From Clostridia bacterium (GTDB lineage: Bacteria > Bacillota > Clostridia > Christensenellales > CAG-1252): 14,522 nt of DNA. The stretch spans positions 1 through 14,522 of the forward strand of contig JAFTBD010000009.1 in NCBI GenBank assembly GCA_017455385.1, given 5' to 3'. Position 1 is the stretch's first letter; each line of letters starts with the position of its first letter. The position numbers were made by a program, and so were the translations under genes. Below are positions 6,849-12,640 of the stretch, piece after piece. The notes under the pieces are model-generated. The model saw only the letters and a program-made list of their open reading frames with translations, was not told the origin of the DNA and made no database searches.

Positions 6849-7027
6849 AGTGAGCGCGGAGCCTCCGTTGGGGCCCCGAAGAATCGCAAATTCTTTGGGG
6901 TGTTGGAGGCGGAGAGTGGTGCAGAGACGAGCGCTCTTCGAGGAGGCGGGTCTGAGCGTACTCCTTGTACGTGATGCCCGACGAGCGAGATAGTAGCGAA
7001 GTATATGCGCTACTATACGCGCTCACT
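6849..7027. repeat. 179-base element with 9-bp inverted ends
   Basis: The ends AGTGAGCGC (6849-6857) and GCGCTCACT (7019-7027) are perfect inverted repeats. Inside are a long hairpin (GCCTCC 6861-6866 with GGAGGC 6905-6910, and an 11-bp inner stem 6874-6884 with 6890-6900 including one G-T pair, loop CGCAA), the 73-base sequence 6912-6984 that recurs inverted at 12011-12083, and a perfect 9-bp hairpin ATAGTAGCG / CGCTACTAT (6990-6998 with 7008-7016). The right end covers the rmuC stop codon. No protein is encoded. It could be a MITE-like element or a structured RNA; the sequence does not settle which. Confidence 0.65.
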
Positions 7028-8267
7028 CCTCGTCGGAAGGCTCTTCCAATAGCTCCACTTTTGAGAGCTTTTTCTGAATAGACAGAGTCCTATCCGAGGC
7101 GGAGCGGATGCTGTCCGACGCCCTGTCAACGTATTTCTGCGTGCTCTCCAAGAGCTCATTGAAACGGATAAATTCCGTCTTGAACTGGGAGAGGAGCTTC
7201 CAGATCTCGCGGCTCCGCTTCTCGATGGCGAGGGTTTTGAACCCGACCTGCAAACTGTTGAGGAGCGCGGCGAGCGTCGTCGGCCCCGTAATGAGGACGC
7301 GGTGTTTATTGTGCACGTATTCTTGGAGCCCCTGCCGTCTCGTCACCTCGGCGAAAAGTCCTTCGATGGGGAGATACATCACGGCGAAATCGGTGGTCTG
7401 CGGGGGCTTGATATACTTCTCCGCGATGCTCTTCGCCTCGTCCTTGATACGGCGTTCGAGCGCGGCGCCCATCGCTTCCACAAGGGGCTTATCCCCCGTC
7501 TCGCTCGCCTCGACCAAACGCTGATAGTCCTCAAGCGGGAACTTAGCGTCGATGGGCATCAAGACCTTCTCGTCTCCCTTGCCGGGCATTGCGACGGCGT
7601 ATTCCACCACCTCGCGCTTGGTGCCGATGGAGGCATTGACGATATATTGCTCTTTCACGAGGATCTCCTCGAGGAGGGTGCCGAGGGACACTTCGCCCCA
7701 GACGCCTCTCGTCTTCACGCCGCCGAGCACCCTTTTGAGATCGGTGACGCCCTCGGTGAGATTGCGCATTTCGCCGAGCCCTTCCCGGACTTTATCCAGC
7801 TGCTCGCCGATGAGCCCGAAGGAATGATTCAGCCGCTCGGTCAGGGTGGACTGCATCTTCTCCTCCACGACCGCGCGCATTTTCTCCAGCTGTTCGCCGT
7901 TCTCCCGCCTGACGTCCGCGAGGGTGCGGTCCAGTCCGATGCGCATCGCCTCGAGCTTGGCATCCACACTCGTCATGAATTCCTGCTGACGCTTGTCTTG
8001 ACGCTCGGCGCTCTGCGCGATGTAATTCATGAATTTATCGGTATTCGTCCCTTGCGTCTCGGTGTGCATTTTGATTGCATTGAGAAGCGCGGCGTTGGAT
8101 CCGTTCACAACGCCCTGCATAGTCTGCGTTTGATGCTCCGCTTCGTCGCGGACGATATTCTCCACGTCCCGCGCGCTGACGCCTCCGCCGCCTTTTTTCC
8201 CCGACATAAAGAGCGCCACGCTCAGGGCGATATTCACTATGATAAGAATGATGATCGCGATCTCCAT
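7023..8267 (-). CDS. rmuC: RmuC family protein
   Basis: 414 residues. An N-terminal membrane helix (about 2-21, MEIAIIILIIVNIALSV) is followed by GKKGGGG, a long coiled-coil region (about 35-170) and the RmuC domain (about 175-390). The family blocks are clear: TRGVWGEVSLGTLLEEIL, PIDAKFPLEDYQRLVEA, VMYLPIEGLFAEV and VLITGPTTLAALLNSLQVG. RmuC proteins have a nuclease-like fold and limit recombination at inverted repeats; that activity is known only in outline. The ATG at 8267 shares one base with the TGA of cca (TGATG) and has GGAGG ten bases upstream, so it is the last gene of the fdx-tilS-cca-rmuC unit. Its stop codon lies inside the right inverted end of the 179-base element, so the last residues may have been changed by that element. 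Confidence 0.93.
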   Translation of the reverse strand: MEIAIIILIIVNIALSVALFMSGKKGGGGVSARDVENIVRDEAEHQTQTMQGVVNGSNAALLNAIKMHTETQGTNTDKFMNYIAQSAERQDKRQQEFMTSVDAKLEAMRIGLDRTLADVRRENGEQLEKMRAVVEEKMQSTLTERLNHSFGLIGEQLDKVREGLGEMRNLTEGVTDLKRVLGGVKTRGVWGEVSLGTLLEEILVKEQYIVNASIGTKREVVEYAVAMPGKGDEKVLMPIDAKFPLEDYQRLVEASETGDKPLVEAMGAALERRIKDEAKSIAEKYIKPPQTTDFAVMYLPIEGLFAEVTRRQGLQEYVHNKHRVLITGPTTLAALLNSLQVGFKTLAIEKRSREIWKLLSQFKTEFIRFNELLESTQKYVDRASDSIRSASDRTLSIQKKLSKVELLEEPSDEE

Positions 8268-9607
8268 CAGCTTTTTTCCTCCGTTTCTTTCCAAATATGC
8301 ACGGCTTCCTTGAGGGCGCTGTCGCGGTCCCGCTTCACGCCTTCGATGGCGAGCCTTTCGAGCAGGGTCGTCAAAACGTGCGCACGCAGTTCCTCGGGAA
8401 CGCCGAGACGCACGAGATCCTCTCCGTTTACGGGCAGCTCTTTGAGCGAGGTCGGCACCCCTTCCGCCCGCATTTTCTCCTTGAGCTCGAGCAGGTAATT
8501 CCCGAATTCATTCTCTTTGAAATAGCCCGTGCCGATACTGTCCGCATTCTTCAGCGCGACGATGTCCTCCAAATAGTCCCATTCGCGCACGACGAACTGC
8601 CGCTTTTTATTCTCCGACGCCTGTCCGTTGAAGTCGAACATATGCCACCTGACGATCTCGCGTGTGCGAGCGATCTCCTTTTTCGGGAAGCGCAGTCGCG
8701 TCATAATGACCTCGGTGAGGGCGGCGCTCTCCACCGAATGCATATGCATATTCCCGTCCCGTTTGAAGCAGATCGGCTTACCGATGTCGTGGAGGACAGC
8801 CGCCAAACGAAGATGGAGCGGCGCGGCGGCGACGGTATGCAAGGTGTGATAATACACGTCGTATTTATGATAGACCGACTTCTGCTCGATGCCGATACAT
8901 TCCGTGAGTTCGGGAAGGAAATACGCAAAGAGACCTATCTCGCGGCAGAGTTCCAGTCCGCGAAAGACTGCCCCTTCCACACCGTATTTGACGTCCGCGA
9001 CGAGGATCTTCATGAATTCTTCTCGGATGCGCTCGGGCGAGATGTCCGCGAGCAGGTGCGCGTGTTTTTTGGCGGCGAGGAGGGTCTTCTCCTCGATCTC
9101 GAAGCCGAGCTCCGCGGCAAAACGCACCAAACGCAAGAGGCGCAGTCCGTCCTCCGAGAAGACGTCTTCGGGGGCGCGGGTGGTGCGAAGTAATTTCTTT
9201 TGCAGATCGACAAGTCCGCCCGTCGGATCGAGGATGACGCCGTCCGACACCCTCTTATAGAGGGCGTTCACCGTGAAATCGCGGCGAAAAGCGTCTTCCT
9301 CCGGTGTGGCGACGAACTCCACCTCGAGGGGTCTGTGCGCGCCCGAGGAAACGGGGTAACTGTCGCGGCGGAACTGAGTGTATTCGTAGTAATGCTCCCC
9401 CTTCTCGATCTTCACCGTGCCGATGCGCGGATTCACGTCGCGAACGACAAAAGCGTCGCCGAGCTCTTCCTTCACGGTGAGCGCGGACAACGAAGAACAG
9501 ATGTCGATATCGGTAATGGGTAAGCCGAGAAGCTCATTCCGCACCGCCCCACCCACGAGGTAAAGGGGTGCGGAAAGATACTCTTGCAAAAGGGGCACGG
9601 CTCGCAT
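8267..9607 (-). CDS. cca: CCA tRNA nucleotidyltransferase with HD domain
   Basis: 446 residues. The class II nucleotidyltransferase head has LVGGAVRNELLG (Gly19-Gly20, Arg23), the metal pair Asp33/Asp35 in ITDIDI, RRDFTVNAL (108-116) and EDGLRLLRLVRFAAELGF. An HD hydrolase motif VLHDIGKP (His273, Asp274) follows. The protein adds or repairs the 3' CCA of tRNA using CTP and ATP; an HD domain is common in this family and often gives phosphohydrolase activity. Sequence alone does not fully separate CCA-adding from poly(A) or A-adding members, but the full-length head and the link to tilS favour tRNA 3'-end synthesis. The ATG at 9607 begins one base after the tilS stop, with no good RBS, which suggests coupled translation. 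Confidence 0.9.
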   Translation of the reverse strand: MRAVPLLQEYLSAPLYLVGGAVRNELLGLPITDIDICSSLSALTVKEELGDAFVVRDVNPRIGTVKIEKGEHYYEYTQFRRDSYPVSSGAHRPLEVEFVATPEEDAFRRDFTVNALYKRVSDGVILDPTGGLVDLQKKLLRTTRAPEDVFSEDGLRLLRLVRFAAELGFEIEEKTLLAAKKHAHLLADISPERIREEFMKILVADVKYGVEGAVFRGLELCREIGLFAYFLPELTECIGIEQKSVYHKYDVYYHTLHTVAAAPLHLRLAAVLHDIGKPICFKRDGNMHMHSVESAALTEVIMTRLRFPKKEIARTREIVRWHMFDFNGQASENKKRQFVVREWDYLEDIVALKNADSIGTGYFKENEFGNYLLELKEKMRAEGVPTSLKELPVNGEDLVRLGVPEELRAHVLTTLLERLAIEGVKRDRDSALKEAVHIWKETEEKS

Positions 9608-9608
9608 A

Positions 9609-10907
9609 TCAGCCGTGGATGACTTTCACGGTGTAGACGTCTTCCGTCGTTTCGTCCACTTTGACTTTCGAGGAGATCTCCACGCCGCAGATCACGAGGA
9701 TCTCTTTCCCGCAGGCGATGAGGGGCAGATCGTCCCTGTCCCTGCCGGGGTATTTGATATTGGTGAGATAATTGCCGAGGGTCTTGGTGAAGCCGCCGAA
9801 CGCCGTAAAGATGTCTCCGTCGCGACGATTGCGGATCACGGTGCCTTCGGGCAGTTTCTTGGGATCGAAGCGCAGTCCCACGCCGCGGTACTCCCCGATG
9901 ACGAGGGTATTGCCGTTCGGAAGCTTGATCTCACCCTTCGTGAAGGGGATCTCATAGGGCTCTACGGTGGCGGCGCGCATGATCATCAAGTGCTCGGGCG
10001 CCTTGGCGGCGATGAGCCCCTGCGACAGGCTGACCTCCTTGCCCGTCTCCTTATTGAGAAGGGACAGAACGTCCAAGAGATTGCACTGCTCGAAGTCGAG
10101 AGCCAAGCCCTGCTCGATCATCGCTTTGCGGATGCTGTGGCGAACGAGAGCGGGATGCGCCTCCGAGAGCGCCTTGACGCTGAAGATGATCCTCGAGCGG
10201 TCGTCCACTTCGTACGGGACGGCGACGCTGTCCATAAAGGCGATGCATTCTTTCGCCGCGCCGGTCAAACGCTCGATACTCTTGCGGTACTGCGGGAACA
10301 TCTTCTCCACCACGGGAAACACTTCGTGTCTGATGAAATTGCGGGTGTATTCGAGGTTATAATTCGTGCTGTCCTCGACGTGGGGGACGTGATTCGCCTC
10401 GCAATATTCGCTGATCTCTTGACGGGTGAGCCCGAGCATCGGACGGATGTATTTGCCGCTGCGCGCGCTCGGAATGCCTTCCAACCCCTTGACGCCCGTC
10501 CCGCGGAAGATGCGCATCAGCACAGTCTCGCATTGGTCGTCCAGTTGGTGCGCGGTGGCGATCTTGTCCACGATGCCCTTTTTCAAGAGCTCGTCGAAAT
10601 AACGGTAGCGAAGCTCGCGCGCGGCTTGCTCCACCCCGATGAGATTCTCCTTGGCGTACTTGGGAACGTCCACATTCACCCTGTAAAGGGGGATGCCGCG
10701 TTCCTCGCAGAAAGATCCGACGAACTGCTCATCCGACCGGCTCTCCGCCCCGCGAATGCCGTGCTCCACGTGGATAGCCACCACGTTGATCATCAGGCTG
10801 TTCTTCTCTTCCGACAGATAATGCAGCAGGCTCATACTGTCGCGTCCGCCCGAAACGGCGACTCCGACGGTGTCTCCCCTGTCAAACAAAGCGGTATTGA
10901 TCTGCAT
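9609..10907 (-). CDS. tilS: tRNA(Ile)-lysidine synthase
   Basis: 432 residues. The PP-loop SGGRDS (19-24) in VGVAVSGGRDSMSLL binds ATP; VEHGIRG and TAHQLDDQCETVLMRIFRGTG are the following N-type ATPase blocks of TilS. The C-terminal TilS domain has EGTVIRNRRDGD and TKTLGNYLTNIKYPGRDRDDLPLI. The enzyme converts C34 of the CAU-anticodon isoleucine tRNA to lysidine, changing its charging from Met to Ile, and is normally essential. GGGAG sits just upstream of the ATG at 10907. The hairpin at 10929-10950 lies between it and ferredoxin and could trim or attenuate read-through from the ferredoxin promoter, as no separate promoter for tilS was found. Confidence 0.95.
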   Translation of the reverse strand: MQINTALFDRGDTVGVAVSGGRDSMSLLHYLSEEKNSLMINVVAIHVEHGIRGAESRSDEQFVGSFCEERGIPLYRVNVDVPKYAKENLIGVEQAARELRYRYFDELLKKGIVDKIATAHQLDDQCETVLMRIFRGTGVKGLEGIPSARSGKYIRPMLGLTRQEISEYCEANHVPHVEDSTNYNLEYTRNFIRHEVFPVVEKMFPQYRKSIERLTGAAKECIAFMDSVAVPYEVDDRSRIIFSVKALSEAHPALVRHSIRKAMIEQGLALDFEQCNLLDVLSLLNKETGKEVSLSQGLIAAKAPEHLMIMRAATVEPYEIPFTKGEIKLPNGNTLVIGEYRGVGLRFDPKKLPEGTVIRNRRDGDIFTAFGGFTKTLGNYLTNIKYPGRDRDDLPLIACGKEILVICGVEISSKVKVDETTEDVYTVKVIHG

Positions 10908-10920
10908 ACTTTCTCCCTGT

Positions 10921-10950
10921 GGCGAAAACCACCAGCCGGCTGGCTGGTGG
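10921..10950 (-). terminator. Hairpin between ferredoxin and tilS, weak terminator
   Basis: Perfect 9-bp stem CCACCAGCC / GGCTGGTGG with a 4-base loop (10929-10937 with 10942-10950). On the minus strand it is followed by TTTTCGCC, a short T run. It ends 13 bases before the tilS start region, so it may be a partial terminator that lets some transcripts through to tilS, cca and rmuC, or an mRNA-processing or stability stem. Confidence 0.6.
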
Positions 10951-10975
10951 CTCGTCGTATGATGGTTTTTTTAGA

Positions 10976-11146
10976 TTATTCTTCCGAAATAGCACCGGTC
11001 GGGCAGCCTGCTTCGCAAGCGCCGCAGTCGATGCATTGCTCTTTATCGATCTCGTACTTTCCATCGCCTTCCGCGATAGCACTCACGGGGCAGGTAGCGC
11101 TGCAAGCGCCGCACATCACACATTCGTCACTGATAACTCTGGGCAT
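10976..11146 (-). CDS. 2x[4Fe-4S] ferredoxin
   Basis: 56 residues with two clostridial-type cluster motifs: CVMCGACSATCP (Cys9, 12, 15, 19) and CIDCGACEAGCP (Cys38, 41, 44, 48), each ending in the usual Cys-Pro. Each motif gives three cysteines to one cluster and its last cysteine to the other, so it should carry two low-potential [4Fe-4S] centres and act as a soluble electron carrier in anaerobic metabolism. The length and the symmetric halves match the classic clostridial ferredoxin. The ATG at 11146 has AGGAG at 11156-11160, 9 bases upstream, and a strong promoter at 11194-11222. The redox partner is not indicated by its neighbours, which are tRNA-modification genes. Confidence 0.96.
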   Translation of the reverse strand: MPRVISDECVMCGACSATCPVSAIAEGDGKYEIDKEQCIDCGACEAGCPTGAISEE

Positions 11147-11193
11147 AATTTTGTTCTCCTTATAAGATAATATAGCTTTTACGCTCGTAAAGT

Positions 11194-11222
11194 ATTATAA
11201 CACACACGCGAAGAGTTTTCAA
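11194..11222 (-). promoter_or_regulatory. Strong sigma-A promoter of the ferredoxin gene
   Basis: Minus-strand TTGAAA (11217-11222), a 17-base spacer and a perfect TATAAT (11194-11199). The leader to the ATG is about 40 bases. It probably also drives tilS, cca and rmuC by read-through. Confidence 0.9.
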
Positions 11223-11242
11223 TGGGTAAATCGAAAATATTT

Positions 11243-11449
11243 TTGCTCTTTGCGCAAGAAAAATGCGAATCGCGCAAGGCGGTTCGCATAGTGGATTGCA
11301 CTTTGTGCACGAATTGAGCGCGATGCGGTCGTGAATGCTCGAGCTACGCTCTCCGTGAATAGCGGCTATGCCGCGTGTCGGATAAATATATCCATAATGC
11401 ACGCAAAGCGTGCAATTCATGGCGATAGCCGATTCACGACCGTTAGGTC
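11243..11449. repeat. Array of short perfect hairpins, multibranch element
   Basis: Between trmL and ferredoxin nearly every base lies in a small palindrome: 10 bp with one T-G pair at 11264-11288 (loop GCAAG), TGCAC-TTT-GTGCA 11297-11309, GAGC-TAC-GCTC 11341-11351, GCGGC-TAT-GCCGC 11362-11374, GGATA-AATA-TATCC 11380-11393, TGCACGC-AAA-GCGTGCA 11398-11414, GGC-GATA-GCC 11421-11430, GACC-GTTA-GGTC 11438-11449. A 10-bp long-range stem (GGTCGTGAAT 11327-11336 with ATTCACGACC 11432-11441) encloses five of them. No gene is present. Confidence 0.85.
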
Positions 11450-11957
11450 AATTCATTGGGCCGCCTCGAAGTTTGCCCGTCAGGGTGAGCTTATCGAATC
11501 CATTCTGACGCAATGCTTCATAAAGAATTATCGCGACGCTGTTCGAGAGATTGAGGGAGCGGAGGGCGCCCCACATCGGGATGCGGACGGTGCGGTCGTA
11601 ATTCTCACGGAGGATCGCCTCGTCTATACCCTTCGTCTCCTTCCCGAAGACGATATAATCTCCGTCTTTATATTGGACGTCCACATAGGTCTTCGCCGCC
11701 TTCGTGGAGGCGAAATACAGGTTGGCGCCCGCCGAGATGTTTTCTTTGTTTTGCTCGTAAAAATCCGACAAATTCTCGTAAACCTTCACCGTGACTTTAT
11801 CCCAATAGTCCAGCCCCGCACGGCGGAGAGACTTCTCATCCAACGAGAAGCCGAGCGGCTTGATGAGATGAAGGGCGGTGTTCGTCGCGGCGCAAGTGCG
11901 GGCGATGTTGCCGGTGTTTTGTGGGATCTCCGGTTCCAATAATACTATGTTAAACAT
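11448..11957 (-). CDS. trmL: tRNA (cytidine/uridine-34) 2'-O-methyltransferase
   Basis: 169 residues, close to the usual size of the single-domain TrmL (YibK) SPOUT enzymes. It starts MFNIVLLEPEIPQNTGNIART, with the NTGNIAR block (Arg20) and the C-terminal trefoil-knot motifs YIVFGKETKGI (102-111), IPM (127-129) and RSLNLSNSVAIILYEALRQ (133-151). It transfers a methyl group from S-adenosylmethionine to the ribose of the wobble base in Leu tRNAs, acting as a homodimer in the cytosol. An in-frame TAA three codons upstream of the ATG at 11957 and the typical N terminus fix the start, yet there is no Shine-Dalgarno sequence and no clear promoter. A dispersed repeat occupies the upstream side, and the stop codon lies within a hairpin (11438-11449) of the downstream array. 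Confidence 0.94.
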   Translation of the reverse strand: MFNIVLLEPEIPQNTGNIARTCAATNTALHLIKPLGFSLDEKSLRRAGLDYWDKVTVKVYENLSDFYEQNKENISAGANLYFASTKAAKTYVDVQYKDGDYIVFGKETKGIDEAILRENYDRTVRIPMWGALRSLNLSNSVAIILYEALRQNGFDKLTLTGKLRGGPMN

Positions 11958-12010
11958 AAATGTTTACGCGAGCGTGCATAGCGGCGCATCTACTTCGCTA
12001 ACTACCTGCG

Positions 12011-12083
12011 TCGTCGGGCATCACGTACGAGAAGTACGCTCAGACCCGCCTCCTCGGAGTGCGCTCGTATCTGCACCACTCTC
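12011..12083 (-). repeat. 73-base inverted copy of the 6912-6984 sequence
   Basis: Read on the minus strand it matches 6912-6984 at 68 of 73 positions, including an unbroken 24-base run. Beyond it, weaker similarity continues toward trmL (TAGCGAAGTA and ATGCGC at about 11985-12002). The shared part contains a CGTAC/GTACG hairpin with a 5-base loop inside a GGG/CCC pair. Together with the tandem units and hairpins next to it, it fills the 11958-12280 part of a 673-base gap without genes. Confidence 0.9.
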
Positions 12084-12275
12084 CACGCTCTTCCTTTTTT
12101 ATTCTTTATTGCGGAGCGCTTGTCTTCGCACCACTCTCCGCTCTCGTTTAATTATTTTATTATTTGGGGAAAGACGGATGGAGCACTTGTCTCTACCACC
12201 TTTTCCACGCTCTTCCTTTTTTGTATTTTTTGTTGCGAAGCGCTTGTCTTCGCACCACTCTCCACGCTCTGCGCG
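12061..12275. repeat. Four degenerate tandem repeat units
   Basis: Units begin at 12061, 12116, 12183 and 12240 (spacings 55, 67 and 57; the last is cut short). Core: GCGCTTGTCTTCGCACC, then ACTCTCCACGCTCTTCC and a T run, with an A/T-rich spacer. The third unit is the most diverged. The first unit overlaps the end of the 73-base repeat, which shares GCACCACTCTCC, so the array looks like amplification of that end. Open frames across it simply follow the repeat and have no protein-like features. Confidence 0.8.
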
Positions 12276-12297
12276 GCATTGTACGCCTCTTGTCGCC

Positions 12298-12437
12298 GAG
12301 ACAGTTGTCGCTGTCTCTACTGCGACATATCGGCATACTGCCTTGCCGCTCCGAGACACCAGTCTCGTTCGCGATTTAACGAGCGTTCATCGGCGCGTCC
12401 GCATACGGCTTACTCATAATTTCGCAAGCCTACTTGC
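12298..12437. other. Cluster of hairpins, some mutually exclusive
   Basis: GAGACAG/CTGTCTC (12298-12304 with 12311-12317), CGGCA/TGCCG (12331-12335 with 12344-12348), CGAGAC-ACCA-GTCTCG (12352-12367), CTCGTT/AACGAG (12364-12369 with 12378-12383), GCAAG-CCTA-CTTGC (12424-12437). The third and fourth share bases 12364-12367 and cannot form together. No promoter, T tract or known RNA family was recognised. Confidence 0.5.
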
Positions 12438-12448
12438 TCGGCGCCTAT

Positions 12449-12503
12449 TTCCGCTCTATTATTAAGTAGCTCTTTGGAGAATTATTAGGATCGCGCTTTG
12501 CGC
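12449..12503. repeat. 56-base dispersed repeat, copy 2
   Basis: Same orientation and nearly the same bases as 3041-3096: TTCCGCTCT, a variable A/T stretch with TTAAGT, TTGGAG and then ATTATTAGGATCGCGC with the GCGCTTTGCGC hairpin. Here the hairpin runs straight into a heptamer run, whereas in copy 1 the heptamers lie upstream. Confidence 0.85.
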
Positions 12504-12546
12504 GTTACCTTCATTCCTAATTCCTAATTCATAATTCCTAATTGGA
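12492..12546. repeat. GC hairpin plus heptamer run, site 3
   Basis: CGCGC-TTT-GCGCG (12492-12504), TTACCTT, then ATTCCTA, ATTCCTA, ATTCATA, ATTCCTA every 7 bases, closing with AATTGG. It shares its hairpin exactly with site 1. Confidence 0.8.
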
Positions 12547-12550
12547 TAAA

Positions 12551-12620
12551 GCGTCAGCGCACCTTTATTCCGCATTCCGCATTCCGAATTCCGAATTGGA
12601 ATAAGTTCCGCATTCCGCAT
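12551..12620. repeat. Heptamer run, site 4
   Basis: GCG-TCAG-CGC (12551-12560), ACCTTT, then ATTCCGC, ATTCCGC, ATTCCGA, ATTCCGA, closing with ATTGG; after GGAATAAG a second short run of two ATTCCGC-like units reaches the nadE stop hairpin. The heptamer here is mainly the ATTCCGC form instead of ATTCCTA. Confidence 0.75.
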
Positions 12621-12640
12621 TAAAGAGTTTTTACTCTTTA
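12621..12640. terminator. Palindromic hairpin across the nadE stop
   Basis: TAAAGAGT-TTTT-ACTCTTTA, a perfect 8-bp stem with a 4-base loop, contains the nadE stop codon (12631-12633). On the minus strand no T run follows, so it is at best a weak terminator or a 3'-end stabiliser. Confidence 0.4.

Noticed and set aside
6918..6984. Kink-turn (CTGA opposite TGATG) in the 73-base repeat
   Set aside because: The bases CTGA and TGAT face each other inside the hairpin, but the G-A pairs do not line up with a three-base bulge as a standard kink-turn requires.
9615..11165. 516-codon plus-strand frame across tilS and ferredoxin
   Set aside because: It is antisense to two unmistakable genes; its composition (His, Asp, Val, Leu rich) is that of a mirror frame of GC-rich genes.
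11327..11441. tRNA-like cloverleaf
   Set aside because: The closing stem and branches superficially look like one, but there is no anticodon arm, T-loop TTCRANY or acceptor CCA, and there are too many branches.
12061..12275. CRISPR array
   Set aside because: The units are diverged and of unequal spacing, have no unique spacers of fixed length, and no cas gene is present.
12099..12419. Short frames on both strands in the tandem-repeat gap
   Set aside because: They follow the tandem repeat units, have no RBS and odd composition (runs of Arg/Lys or Ser/Cys), so they are taken as chance.
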